Origin: JBDLRH01 sp039800165
GTDB taxonomy: Bacteria; Pseudomonadota; Gammaproteobacteria; Burkholderiales; Burkholderiaceae_C
NCBI GenBank assembly: GCA_039800165.1
Contig: JBDLRH010000068.1
Coordinates: 1-49,863 of the forward strand
DNA: 49,863 nt
Direction of reading: 5' to 3'
Translations under genes and position numbers: made by a program
Notes under the pieces: generated by a model
Seen by the model: only the letters and a program-made list of their open reading frames with translations
Told to the model about the DNA's origin: nothing
Database searches by the model: none
In this document: positions 41,892 to 49,863 of the stretch, piece by piece
Layout: each line of letters opens with the position of its first letter
How positions within the stretch are numbered: position 1 is the stretch's first letter

Positions 41892-42835
41892 GCAACGCAT
41901 GGCAGGCCAACGGCCGGCGAATCCATATTTTTGAGGTTGGCCCGCGCGACGGGCTGCAGGCCGAATCCGTGTTCGTGCCGACGGCCGACAAGATCGCCTT
42001 CATCGACGCGCTGTCGCTGGCGCGCCCGTCCAAGATCGAGGTGACCAGCTTCGTGTCGCCCAAGGCCATCCCGGCGCTGCGCGACGCCGAGCAGGTGATG
42101 CGCGAGATCCGCCGCGCGCCCGGCATCACCTACGCCGCGCTGGTGCCCAACGTGCGCGGCGCCGAGCGCGCCATCGAGTCGCGCGCGGATGAACTCAACG
42201 TGGTGATGTCGGCCAGCGACAGCCACAACCGCAGCAACCTGCGCATGACGCGCGATGCGTCGTTTGCCGCGCTGCGCGAGGTGGCGCGGGTGGCGCAGTC
42301 GGCCGGCACCGCGCTGAACGTGTCGCTGTCGTGCAGCTTCGGCTGCCCGATGGAAGGTGACGTGCCCGAGTCCACCGTGCTCGACTGGTGCGCGCGCTAC
42401 GCCGACGAGCTGAACCCCCGCGGCATCACCCTGTGCGACACCACCGGCATGGCCTACCCGAGCCAGGTGCTGGCGCTGGCCCGCGCCTTCCGCGCGCGCT
42501 GGCCGCAGATCGAGCTGACGCTGCACTTCCACAACACCCGCGGCATGGGGCTGGCCAATGTGCTGGCCGGCATCGAGGCCGGCGCCGAGCGTTTTGACAC
42601 CTCCGCCGGCGGGCTGGGCGGTTGCCCGTACGCGCCGGGCGCCACCGGCAACGTGTGCACCGAGGAAATCGTGCACGCGCTCGAGCTGATGGGCTACGAC
42701 ACCGGCGTGGACCTGGCGCAGCTGCTGCAGGCCGCGCGCGCGCTGCCCGCGCTGCTGGGCCACGACGTGCCGAGCCAGATCCTCAAGGCCGGCCGCCGGC
42801 TGGACCTGCATCCGGTGCCGGCGGCGGCGGCCTGA
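41888..42835 (+). CDS. Hydroxymethylglutaryl-CoA lyase family protein
   Basis: 315 residues, TIM-barrel HMGL-like. EVGPRDGLQ (16-24) holds the catalytic Arg and Asp, HFHNTRGMG has the metal His pair, and GGLGGCPYAPGATGN carries the loop Cys typical of HMG-CoA lyase. It splits a 3-hydroxy-3-methylglutaryl-CoA-like ester, releasing acetyl-CoA. Together with the translationally coupled CoA transferase it forms an activate-and-cleave pair for a branched dicarboxylic acid; which acid is not known. Confidence 0.9.
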   Translation: MSNAWQANGRRIHIFEVGPRDGLQAESVFVPTADKIAFIDALSLARPSKIEVTSFVSPKAIPALRDAEQVMREIRRAPGITYAALVPNVRGAERAIESRADELNVVMSASDSHNRSNLRMTRDASFAALREVARVAQSAGTALNVSLSCSFGCPMEGDVPESTVLDWCARYADELNPRGITLCDTTGMAYPSQVLALARAFRARWPQIELTLHFHNTRGMGLANVLAGIEAGAERFDTSAGGLGGCPYAPGATGNVCTEEIVHALELMGYDTGVDLAQLLQAARALPALLGHDVPSQILKAGRRLDLHPVPAAAA

Positions 42836-42879
42836 GCGCGGACGCTGCGCATGGTTCGTGGGCCCGCGCAGCCAGGCCC

Positions 42880-43698
42880 TCAAAAGAACGCCATGGTTCG
42901 CACCTCGATGCTCTCGCGCTTCGGTGCGCCGGGCGGCGTGGTCGGGTCCTCGAAGGCGGTGTGCCCCATGAAGCGGCAGCGTCCGTCGGTCTCGGAGTCG
43001 TAGGTCTTCAGCAGCAGGGCCTGGGTCGGCTCCATTTGCGGGAAGTACATCCAGCGGTGCTTCGGCGAGTGCCGCATCACGTAGATCTCGCCGGTGCGCT
43101 CGCGGTACTTGAGCTCCATGCGCAGCATGTCGCCTTGTTCGTGAGTGGTGGCGTCGCACATGGCCAGCGGCAACTCCTCGACGCGGTTGTACAGCGGCTT
43201 CCACACGTTGTAGAAGGCCACGCGGCGCTGCAGCAGCGCATCGGCCTCGCCGGGCAGGATGTCGCGCACCCGCTGCGGTCCGCTGGCCACCGTGTAGTCG
43301 CTGTGCACCAGCATCACCGCCGGACGCTGCACCTCGGTTTGCACCTTCAGGTCGGCCGGCAGCCGCTTGCGGATGGTGTGGTCAAACACCACCACCCGCT
43401 TGGCGCCGGTGTGGCGCTTCACGAAGTCGACGACTTGCGGATAGAAGCGCTCGTGTACCGCCGGATCACTGTCGAAGTCGCGGAACTGTGCGCCGAACTC
43501 GTGCAGCTCGAAGCCCTCGCGGTCCAGCGACAGCGCATCGCGCTGCGGCCAGGCGTCCTCGATCGCCATCTCCTTCAGGTCGGTGCCTGGCGGATTGAGC
43601 TGGACGGACGGGTCGGGTTCGTAGAAGTAGTAGTCGGGCGCAAGGCCGTTGTCGACGGTGTAGTTCAGCGTCGCGCGTACGGATCGTGCAAGGCTCAT
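42880..43698 (-). CDS. CmcJ/NvfI family oxidoreductase-like protein
   Basis: 272 residues. The family pattern is visible in AGPDYYFYEPDPSV-like N-terminal text (LAPDYYFYEPDPSVQLNPP), VVVFDHTIRKR, the metal-site-like MLVHSDYTVASGP, and FYNVWKPLYNRVEELPLAMCDATT. Members (CmcJ, gibberellin desaturase-type, AsaB) are non-heme iron/2-oxoglutarate-like or unknown oxidoreductases. It follows the GST gene by 17 bases on the same strand, so both are probably one operon under the divergent LysR regulator. Substrate unknown. Confidence 0.8.
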   Translation of the reverse strand: MSLARSVRATLNYTVDNGLAPDYYFYEPDPSVQLNPPGTDLKEMAIEDAWPQRDALSLDREGFELHEFGAQFRDFDSDPAVHERFYPQVVDFVKRHTGAKRVVVFDHTIRKRLPADLKVQTEVQRPAVMLVHSDYTVASGPQRVRDILPGEADALLQRRVAFYNVWKPLYNRVEELPLAMCDATTHEQGDMLRMELKYRERTGEIYVMRHSPKHRWMYFPQMEPTQALLLKTYDSETDGRCRFMGHTAFEDPTTPPGAPKRESIEVRTMAFF

Positions 43699-43715
43699 GG
43701 CAGCGTGATCGGTCT

Positions 43716-44363
43716 TCAGGCGGCCTCGCGCAGCTTGAACCCTTCGCCCACCCAGGTGTTGTCCCAGCAGGCGAGCTTCTCGACGTCCTGGAACAGCCAG
43801 CGGCGCAGGTTGGCGTGCGGCTGCAGCGGCAGCTTCTGCCAGCCGTGCAGGTGCATCGGCGAAGCCAGCGCGATATCGGCGATGGTCGGGCCGTTGCCCG
43901 CCACCCAGCGGCTGCTGGCCAGGCGCGCATCGAGAATGCCCGCGAGCTTGTGGAACTGGGCGTTTTGGGCCTCGAGCACGGCGGCATCAGGCGCGCCGCC
44001 GAGCAGCGGCTTGACGCAGTTTTCCACCAGGTACACGTAGCAGGCCGGGAACCAGCTGGCCGACTCCCAGAACATCCACCGGTTGATATCGGCACGGGTG
44101 CGCAGGTCGGTCGGGTAGGCCTGCACCGCGCCGTGCTTGTCGGCGGCGTACTGCAGGATGGAGTTGGATTCCCACAGCACGAAGTCGCCGTCGGTCATCG
44201 CCGGGATCGACGCGTTGGGGTTCAGGGCCACATAGGCTTCGCTCTTCTGCTCGCCCTTGAAGTAGTCCACGTGCACGAGCTCGTAGGGCGCGTTCATCAG
44301 CTGCAGGCCGGCCAGCACCTTGCGGCAGTTGATGGTGATGGGGTCTGCGTAAATCTTGATCAT
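43716..44363 (-). CDS. Glutathione S-transferase
   Basis: 215 residues. N-terminal thioredoxin-like domain with IKIYADPITINCRKVLAGLQL, the cis-Pro loop NASIPAMTDG and ESNSILQYAA (glutathione site), and a helical C-terminal domain with the N-capping box-like PTIADIALASPMHLHGW. It conjugates or reduces electrophiles with glutathione. The start ATG 44363 has AGGAGG in front. First gene of the GST-CmcJ unit. Confidence 0.92.
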   Translation of the reverse strand: MIKIYADPITINCRKVLAGLQLMNAPYELVHVDYFKGEQKSEAYVALNPNASIPAMTDGDFVLWESNSILQYAADKHGAVQAYPTDLRTRADINRWMFWESASWFPACYVYLVENCVKPLLGGAPDAAVLEAQNAQFHKLAGILDARLASSRWVAGNGPTIADIALASPMHLHGWQKLPLQPHANLRRWLFQDVEKLACWDNTWVGEGFKLREAA

Positions 44364-44437
44364 GTCTCCTCCTGTGTGCGAATGTGCTGCGGGTCGGATG
44401 GGCCAGGCGGCTGACATCCGGGATGGGAATCTATCCA

Positions 44438-44489
44438 TTGACCCGCGCCGGCGCATCTGCTTGAATGAAAACGCTTTGTGCACAAAGCG
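44438..44489 (+). promoter_or_regulatory. LysR promoter with 18-bp perfect palindrome
   Basis: CGCTTTGTGCACAAAGCG (44472-44489) is a perfect palindrome ending six bases before the LysR ATG. TTGACC (44438-44443) and TTGAAT (44461-44466), 17 bases apart, look like its promoter, which puts the palindrome at the expected transcription start. It also lies about 110 bases upstream of the divergent GST gene and could be a shared operator. Confidence 0.5.
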
Positions 44490-44495
44490 GAAACA

Positions 44496-45422
44496 ATGGT
44501 CGAGCCGTCAGCGATCTCCGCCCCCATCTCCTCCGACATGCTGTCGGCCTTCGTCAAGGTGGCCGAGCGCATGAGCGTGAGTGCCGCCGCCGACGAGCTG
44601 GGCGTGGGCAAAAGCCTGGTCAGCAAGCGCATCGCGCAGCTCGAGGACAAGGTGCACGCCACCCTGTTCAGCCGCAGCACCCGCAAGATCGTGCTGACGC
44701 CTGCGGGTGAGGCTTATCTGGAATTCGCGCGCCGGGCGCTGTCGGAAATGAGTGCCGGCGAGGAGCGGTTGCGCTCGTTGCGCGCCGAGCTCACCGGCCG
44801 CATCCGGCTGACCGCGCCGGTGTCCTGGGGCCAGCGGGTGCTGGCCAAGCGCCTGCCCGAGTTCCTGCGCCTGCACCCCGGGGTGGAAATCGAGCTGCAG
44901 CTGGCCGATCAACTGATGGACGTGGCGTTGCGCCGCATCGACGTGGCACTGCGCTGGACCGCCGCGCCACCCGCCGACCTGACTGCAGTGCCGGTGGCGC
45001 GTGTGGGCTGGGTGATGGCCGCCGCACCCGCGTACCTCGCGGCTCAGGGCTTTCCGCAGACACCGGACGACCTGTCGCAGCACAGTTGCCTGAGTTACTG
45101 GCGAGACCCGGCCGATCGCGCATGGTGCCTGCAAGACGAGGCCGGCACCGCGCACCAGGTGCAGGTGCACAGCCGCTACCACGTGGACAACCCCGATGCG
45201 GTGGCCGATGCCGCGATCGCCGGGCTGGGCGTGGCGCTGCTGCCCGATTACCTGTGCAGCGACGCGCTGGCCGGCGGGCGGCTGGTGCCAGTGCTTACGC
45301 AGTGGACGCCACGTACCCGCTTTGGAACGCATATCACCGCGGTTGGCGCGCCCGAGCGCATGAGCATGATGCGCAACCGGCTGCTGGTGGACTTTCTGCG
45401 CAGCGCCGAAACGCTGCAGTGA
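44496..45422 (+). CDS. LysR family transcriptional regulator
   Basis: 308 residues: N-terminal helix-turn-helix (AFVKVAERMSVSAAADELGVGKSLVSKRIAQLEDKVHATLFSRSTRKI) and an effector-binding domain of the CrgA/DgdR style (GRIRLTAPVSWGQRVLAKRLPEFL). The ATG at 44496 is preferred over the in-frame GTG at 44478, which lies inside the palindrome. Divergent from GST-CmcJ, which it probably controls. Confidence 0.92.
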   Translation: MVEPSAISAPISSDMLSAFVKVAERMSVSAAADELGVGKSLVSKRIAQLEDKVHATLFSRSTRKIVLTPAGEAYLEFARRALSEMSAGEERLRSLRAELTGRIRLTAPVSWGQRVLAKRLPEFLRLHPGVEIELQLADQLMDVALRRIDVALRWTAAPPADLTAVPVARVGWVMAAAPAYLAAQGFPQTPDDLSQHSCLSYWRDPADRAWCLQDEAGTAHQVQVHSRYHVDNPDAVADAAIAGLGVALLPDYLCSDALAGGRLVPVLTQWTPRTRFGTHITAVGAPERMSMMRNRLLVDFLRSAETLQ

Positions 45423-45438
45423 GCGCCTGCAACGGGCG

Positions 45439-46263
45439 CTACACCGACAGCGTGACCACGCTGTAGGGCGGCGCGCCCAGCCACGGCCAGCACATCGCCT
45501 GCGCCATCAGGCCCGCAGGCCCCCAGCATTCGGCCACGCTGTGCGCCTCCAGCAGATCCAGCCGCGGGTGGATCGCCTTGAGCTCGTCGAGGTCGCGCAC
45601 GCCCCAGCGGAACTGCGCACCGCTGGCCGCCAGGCTGGGCACCAGGCCCGCACAGCCCACCCCCAGGGAGGAGATCACGTCCATCGCCCACTGCGAGCCG
45701 TCGGGCGCGCGCTCGGCAAATTCGTGCAGCGCCGCATGCGCCTGGCGCGGCGTGAGGTACATCATCACGCCCTCGCATTGCACGAACACCGGCGGGCTGG
45801 CGTGATTGCGCTCGGGCAGTCCGAGCGCGCGCCACCAGCCCGGCTCGCGCAGGTCCACCGTGCGCTCGCTGCAGCGCGCGCCGTGTGGCTTGCGGCGCGT
45901 GTGCGGCATCGCGCGGTGGCGCGTGCGCAGCGCATCGGGCAGGTCGGCGTCGATCCAGCGGTTCAGGCCGGTGTCCAGGTCAGGAAACGGATTCGACAGC
46001 CCGCAGCCCAGGTTGACGCCGATCGCGTCGGGGTGGTGGCTGAAGAAGCTGCGCGCCGCTTCGCGCAGCAACTGCGTGCGCCACAGCACATTCAGCGTCA
46101 CCAGCGGGTCGGCCGCCACGGCCGTCGACCCGCCGCCGTTGGCCACCTGTTGCGCCTGCGCATCCGGCGGCGCGAGCCAAGGCCATGCGACGGGCCCCAG
46201 TGCGCGGGCCATCAGGGGGACCCATGCGGTGGATTCGATGCGGTGGTCGCTGGGCGTGTTCAT
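45439..46263 (-). CDS. Class I SAM-dependent methyltransferase, LCMT/Ppm1-like
   Basis: 274 residues. The SAM site is IGVNLGCGLSNPFPDLD, as in the leucine carboxyl methyltransferase/TcmP family, followed by FVQCEGVMMYLTP. Members methylate carboxyl groups on proteins or polyketide-like small molecules; the substrate here is unknown. The ATG at 46263 is used although a GTG directly before it is in frame. It lies 92 bases downstream of pepP on the same strand. Confidence 0.8.
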   Translation of the reverse strand: MNTPSDHRIESTAWVPLMARALGPVAWPWLAPPDAQAQQVANGGGSTAVAADPLVTLNVLWRTQLLREAARSFFSHHPDAIGVNLGCGLSNPFPDLDTGLNRWIDADLPDALRTRHRAMPHTRRKPHGARCSERTVDLREPGWWRALGLPERNHASPPVFVQCEGVMMYLTPRQAHAALHEFAERAPDGSQWAMDVISSLGVGCAGLVPSLAASGAQFRWGVRDLDELKAIHPRLDLLEAHSVAECWGPAGLMAQAMCWPWLGAPPYSVVTLSV

Positions 46264-46355
46264 CACGCCGATTTTTGGCCTTCAGTGCGGCGCGCCGGTT
46301 GACCTGGCGCAATGCCGTGCGGCATCGGCTGCAGCGGCCGCAGCAGCCTCGGGGA

Positions 46356-47753
46356 TCAGCCGCGCATCAGCGCTTCGATTTCGTCGGCCTTCACCGGCAC
46401 GCCACGGGTGATCAGCTCGCAGCCAGCCTCGGTGACCACCGCATCGTCTTCGATGCGGATGCCGATGTGGTGGAACTGCTCGGGAACGCCCTCGGCCGGG
46501 CGCACGTAGATGCCAGGCTCGATGGTCAGCACCATGCCGGGCTTGAGGATGCGGCTCGGGCGGTTCTTGATGAGCTCGTTGGACAGCGGGTCGCGCCGCT
46601 CGGACACCTCGCCCACCTGCGAGGGCTCGACATAGCTGCCGCAGTCGTGCACATCCATGCCCAGCCAGTGGCCGGTGCGGTGCATGTAGAACTGGAAGTA
46701 CGCGCGCTTGTCGATCACGTCGTCCAGGCCGCCCACCTTGTTCTTGTCTAGCAGGCCCAGGTCCAGCATCCCCTGCGCCAGCACCTTCACCGTCGCTTCG
46801 TGCGGGTCCACAAAGCGCGCGCCGGCCTTGGTTGCGGCCACTGCGGCATCCTGGCTGGCCAGCACCAGGTCGTACAGCGCGCGCTGCGGGCCGGTGAACT
46901 TGCCGTCGGCGGGAAAGGTGCGGGTGATGTCGCTGGCGTAGCCGTCGAGTTCGCAGCCGGCGTCGATCAGCACCAGTTCGCCCGCACGCACCGGCGCGGC
47001 ATCGGCGCGGTAATGCAGCACGCAGGCATTGGCGCCGGCGGCCACGATGCTGCCGTAGGCCGGGTACTGCGAGCCGCAGCGGCGGAACTCGTGCAGCAGC
47101 TCGGCATCCAGGTGGTATTCGCGCACGTCGGCGCCCTCGCGCAGCATGCGCGCGCTGGTCTGCATCGCGCGGATGTGGGCGCGTGCGCTGATGGCCGCGG
47201 CGCGGCGCATGATGTCCAGTTCGTGCGCGTCCTTGACGAGGCGCAGCTCGTCGAGCACGCCGCACAGGTCGCGCTGCTGCTCGGGGCACAGCGCGCCGTA
47301 GCGCACCCGCGCCCGCACGGGGGCCAGCCAGCCGGCCACGCGCGCCTCCAGCCCGTCATGGATCGCAAACGGGTACCAGACGGCGTCGCGGTTTTCCAGC
47401 AGGCGCGGCAGCGCCGCGTCGATGGTGCCGATGGCATGCGCCTCGTCCACCCCCAGCACGCCGGGCGCGGCCTCAGGGCCCAGGCGGTAGCCGTCCCAGA
47501 TCTCGCGCTCCAGGTCCTTGGGCTGGCAGAACAGCGTGCACTTGCCGTCACCGGTGATCACCAGCGCAGCGTTTGGCTCGGTGAAGCCGGTGAGGTAATA
47601 AAAGTAGCTGTCGTGGCGGAACAGGAAGTCGCTGTCGCGGTTGCGCGGCCGCTCGGGGGCGGTCGGCACGATGGCAATGCCGTCCTTGCCGATGGCGGCG
47701 GCCACGCGCGCGCGGCGCTCGGCGTACAAGGCGTGGGTTTCGATGCGGTTCAT
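46356..47753 (-). CDS. pepP: Xaa-Pro aminopeptidase (aminopeptidase P)
   Basis: 465 residues with an N-terminal AMP_N domain (ALYAERRARVAAAI, FLFRHDSYFYYLTGF) and a pita-bread M24 domain. The metal ligands are in LIDAGCELDGYASDITRTFP (two Asp), HRTGHWLGMDVHD (His), LTIEPGIYV (Glu) and GIRIEDDAVV (Glu). It removes an N-terminal residue before proline. Length suits the E. coli enzyme (441). ATG 47753 is preferred; the longer frame has no coding character. Confidence 0.95.
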   Translation of the reverse strand: MNRIETHALYAERRARVAAAIGKDGIAIVPTAPERPRNRDSDFLFRHDSYFYYLTGFTEPNAALVITGDGKCTLFCQPKDLEREIWDGYRLGPEAAPGVLGVDEAHAIGTIDAALPRLLENRDAVWYPFAIHDGLEARVAGWLAPVRARVRYGALCPEQQRDLCGVLDELRLVKDAHELDIMRRAAAISARAHIRAMQTSARMLREGADVREYHLDAELLHEFRRCGSQYPAYGSIVAAGANACVLHYRADAAPVRAGELVLIDAGCELDGYASDITRTFPADGKFTGPQRALYDLVLASQDAAVAATKAGARFVDPHEATVKVLAQGMLDLGLLDKNKVGGLDDVIDKRAYFQFYMHRTGHWLGMDVHDCGSYVEPSQVGEVSERRDPLSNELIKNRPSRILKPGMVLTIEPGIYVRPAEGVPEQFHHIGIRIEDDAVVTEAGCELITRGVPVKADEIEALMRG

Positions 47754-47838
47754 GCGGATCGTCCTTGACGAGGGGGCTGGCACGGGCGCCTGCTCCACCG
47801 AAGCGGCAATGGTAGCCGGCGAACGCGATCGATGTGAC

Positions 47839-47856
47839 GTGTCATCAGATTGTCGT
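47839..47856 (+). promoter_or_regulatory. PHO-box-like site upstream of the choice-of-anchor I gene
   Basis: GTGTCAT-CAGA-TTGTCGT matches the PhoB consensus (two CTGTCAT heptamers, 4 bases apart) at 6/7 and 5/7 positions. An AT-rich GAATAT lies about 10 bases downstream, where the -10 of a Pho promoter is expected. It is 57 bases before the start codon. Confidence 0.5.
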
Positions 47857-47912
47857 AAACGAGCACGAATATCCGCGTCTTTGCTGTTCCGCAACTTTCA
47901 GGCACCTGCACC

Positions 47913-49553
47913 ATGAACCAACTCTCCAATCTTTTGCCCCGCCGCCTGCACGTCGGCATGCTGACACTTGCGGTGGCCGCTGTGGTCGCTGCTTGCGGTG
48001 GCGGCGACGACGAGCCGACGCCCGTCACCCTGACGCTCGAGCGCATCGGCCAGTACGACGGTGGCGCAGCAGGTGCCGCCGAGATCACCGCCTACGACGC
48101 GAGCACCGCGCGGCTGTTTGTGGTCAATGGCGCAAATGGCACGGTGGATGTGCTGGATCTGGCGGACCCGACCAAGCCCGTCAAGGTCGGCACCATCACC
48201 GTGGGCGGCAGCGCCAACAGTGTGGCGGCGCATGACGGTCTGGTCGCCATCGCGGTAGAGGCCACGCCCAAGACCAACCCGGGCTCGGTGCTGCTCGTTC
48301 AGGCGTCTGACCTGCGCGTGCTTCAGACGATCACTGTCGGCTCCCAACCCGACATGTTGACCTTCACGCCGGACGGTAAGTACATCGTGGTGGCCAACGA
48401 GGGCGAGCCCAACAGCTACGGGCTGGCCGACTCGGTGGACCCCGAGGGCTCGATCAGCGTCATCACCGTGGTGCGCGGCGGCCAGTCCACCGTGGCCACT
48501 GCCGACTTCAAGGCCTTCATCGGCCAGGAAGCCGCGCTGCGCGAGCAGGGCGTCCGTATCTTTGGCCCGGGTGCGAACGCCGCGCAAGACTTCGAGCCCG
48601 AGTACGTGACGATCAGTGCCGACAGCCGTACCGCCTACGTGACCTTGCAAGAGAACAACGCAGTCGCCGTTGTTGATATCGCTACCGCCAAGGTGACTGG
48701 GGTCAAGCCGCTGGGCTTCAAGGACCACAGCCTCGCGGGCATGGGCCTCGACGCCAGCGATGAGGACGGCGGCACCAACACCAACAGCGGCACACCGCTG
48801 GCCAAAATCGCTAACTACCCGGTGCGCGGCCTGTACCTGCCCGACGCGATAGCCTCGTATCAGGTGGGTGGCAAGACCTACCTGATCACCGCCAACGAGG
48901 GCGATGCGCGTGCCGACTGGCCCGGTTTCAACGAAGAGACCCGCGTGCGCACCCACTGCGACAAGGGCCTTGACCCGACCGTGTTCCCGGATGCCACCAA
49001 TTTGATCTTCGACTCCAACCTGGGCCGCCTGCGCATCACCACCACCCCGAACGGTGGCAGCACAGGCAAGAACGCGGCCGGGCTGTGCACCGAGCTGTAT
49101 TCGTTCGGCGCGCGCTCCTTCACTATCTGGGACACCGACCTTAAGCGCGTCTTCGACTCGGGCGACCAGCTCGAGCAGCGCACCCTGAATTTGCCGAACG
49201 TTCTCTTCAACGCGAGCAACGACAACAACACGCTGGACAGCCGCAGCGCATCCAAGGGCCCGGAGCCCGAAGGTGTGGTGGTGGGCCAGATCGGTCGCAA
49301 GACCTTCGCCTTCATCGGCCTGGAGCGCGTGGGCGGCGTGATGGTCTATGACGTGACCACCCCGACGGCGCCGAGCTTCGTGACCTACCTCAACACCCGT
49401 ACGTTCGCCAACAGTGCCGTTGGCGGCGACCGCGGCCCGGAGGGACTGGCCTTCGTCCCGGCCAGCAAGTCGCGCAATGGCAAGCCGCTGCTGATCGTCG
49501 GCAACGAAACCAGTGGGACCACCGCGATCCTGCAGCTCAACCTGAGCTACTGA
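47913..49553 (+). CDS. Choice-of-anchor I family lipoprotein (phosphatase-like beta-propeller)
   Basis: 546 residues with a lipoprotein signal (HVGMLTLAVAAVVAACGGG, lipobox Cys28). The body is a beta-propeller-like repeat protein: NGANGTVDVLDLADP, FTPDGKYIVVANEGEPNSYG, YLPDAIASYQVGGKTYLITANEGDARADW, DSRSASKGPEPEGVVVGQI and DRGPEGLAFVPA are family hallmarks. Related proteins are often labelled alkaline phosphatase-like, and a PHO-box-like site lies upstream, so a role in phosphate starvation is plausible. It is the only plus-strand gene among minus-strand neighbours. Confidence 0.87.
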   Translation: MNQLSNLLPRRLHVGMLTLAVAAVVAACGGGDDEPTPVTLTLERIGQYDGGAAGAAEITAYDASTARLFVVNGANGTVDVLDLADPTKPVKVGTITVGGSANSVAAHDGLVAIAVEATPKTNPGSVLLVQASDLRVLQTITVGSQPDMLTFTPDGKYIVVANEGEPNSYGLADSVDPEGSISVITVVRGGQSTVATADFKAFIGQEAALREQGVRIFGPGANAAQDFEPEYVTISADSRTAYVTLQENNAVAVVDIATAKVTGVKPLGFKDHSLAGMGLDASDEDGGTNTNSGTPLAKIANYPVRGLYLPDAIASYQVGGKTYLITANEGDARADWPGFNEETRVRTHCDKGLDPTVFPDATNLIFDSNLGRLRITTTPNGGSTGKNAAGLCTELYSFGARSFTIWDTDLKRVFDSGDQLEQRTLNLPNVLFNASNDNNTLDSRSASKGPEPEGVVVGQIGRKTFAFIGLERVGGVMVYDVTTPTAPSFVTYLNTRTFANSAVGGDRGPEGLAFVPASKSRNGKPLLIVGNETSGTTAILQLNLSY

Positions 49554-49651
49554 GACGCGTTACCTGGTGTGCCGGGCGGCGTCACAGCCGCCGGCGACCG
49601 GGGCCCATAGCGCACGGATCGCAGAGGGATTGCAAAGGCCACCCGCAAGGG

Positions 49652-49863
49652 TCACGACCTCTGCAGTTCGGCCAGCCGCTGCGGCGTGCCCACATCGGCC
49701 CATGCGCCGCGGTACAGCTCAACTGAGATGGTGCCACGGTCCATGGCGGCGCGCAGCAGCGGCGCCAGCGCGGCCTTGTCGCCCTGCGGGTTGCCGGGCG
49801 CGATGGCGCAGTGGGGCGGCATGAACAGCGCGCGCCGGTACAGCGCGATGGTCGAGAAGGTGT
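49652..49863 (-). CDS. murU: 3' end of N-acetylmuramate alpha-1-phosphate uridylyltransferase
   Basis: Only the last 70 codons or so are in the window; the gene continues beyond the right edge. The translated end shows TFSTIALYRRALF, then GAWADVGTPQRLAEL before the stop, which matches the nucleotidyltransferase C-terminus of MurU (the W-x-D-V-G-T-P motif). MurU makes UDP-N-acetylmuramate from the sugar phosphate produced by AmgK, whose gene is at 23931 in this window. The call from a fragment is moderate; another sugar nucleotidyltransferase is the alternative. Confidence 0.7.
   Translation of the reverse strand, partial: TFSTIALYRRALFMPPHCAIAPGNPQGDKAALAPLLRAAMDRGTISVELYRGAWADVGTPQRLAELQRS

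Noticed and set aside
42845..42871. CTGCGC...GCGCAG inverted repeat between the convergent lyase and CmcJ genes
   Set aside because: Only 6 bp with a 15-base loop and no U tract; not strong enough to call a terminator.
49575..49592. GGCGGC/GCCGCC hairpin after the choice-of-anchor I gene
   Set aside because: The stem is 6 bp and lacks a U tract; GC-rich DNA makes such hairpins often.
1..49863. tRNA, rRNA, CRISPR, prophage or IS elements
   Set aside because: No T-loop GTTCGA-type tRNA pattern, no regularly spaced repeats, and no transposase or integrase motifs were seen on either strand.

Overview
The window is about 50 kb of dense, high-GC chromosomal DNA (70% in one 60-base stretch I counted, 39601-39660). 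Most genes have their closest recognisable relatives in Betaproteobacteria, order Burkholderiales (Rubrivivax, Comamonadaceae or Sphaerotilaceae-like). Pointers to this are the Bug-type tripartite tricarboxylate transporter receptor, the kdsD-kdsC-lptC cluster, the metX-metW pair, surA-rsmA behind lptD, and a murU-pepP neighbourhood. I see no rRNA, tRNA, insertion sequence, prophage or CRISPR array. It reads as a core chromosome carrying a few accessory patches.

Layout. 1-4.8 kb: a cNMP-binding protein, then a minus-strand set (MBL-fold hydrolase, histidine phosphatase, apt) and a KefB/C-type antiporter. 4.9-7.8 kb: kdsD-kdsC-lptC (Kdo and LPS export) followed by a short-chain dehydrogenase where lptA would usually sit. 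7.9-9.2 kb: a glycine-rich RRM protein with a striking 5' leader, and a TMEM165/GDT1-type manganese exporter. 9.2-11.1 kb: a SAM-II riboswitch plus intrinsic terminator controlling metX-metW. 11.2-13.3 kb: a transglutaminase-like protein and a ChrA chromate transporter.

13.4-21.9 kb is a catabolic cluster for four-carbon sugar acids. LtnD (L-threonate) and DenD (D-erythronate) feed one shared OtnI-OtnK-OtnC trunk that ends at dihydroxyacetone phosphate. It also holds a periplasmic receptor, an epoxide-hydrolase-like enzyme and an M20 peptidase. 21.9-29.8 kb: MFS transporter, rsmE and amgK on the minus strand, divergent from lptD-surA-rsmA on the plus strand (outer-membrane biogenesis plus cell-wall sugar recycling). 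29.8-31.0 kb: a secreted RNase Sa-type ribonuclease with its barstar inhibitor. 31.0-38 kb: maeB, a TonB-dependent receptor, and a rubrerythrin-rubredoxin-rubredoxin reductase peroxide-defence operon. 38.1-39.4 kb: three small genes of lower GC, probably acquired. 39.6-45.4 kb: two LysR-controlled metabolic units, each with matching operator-like dyads (CoA transferase/HMG-CoA lyase family; GST/CmcJ family). 45.4-49.9 kb: an LCMT-type methyltransferase, pepP, a phosphatase-like lipoprotein behind a PHO-box-like site, and the end of murU.

The most notable signals are: (i) the RRM-gene leader, in which one segment can pair either with the ribosome-binding site or with the 5' end of the transcript; (ii) the SAM-II aptamer joined to a terminator; (iii) a palindromic repeat read in frame inside the M20 peptidase gene; (iv) the RNase Sa/barstar pair; and (v) paired LysR boxes with almost the same sequence. 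All functional calls come from reading the sequence by eye; no database search was run.
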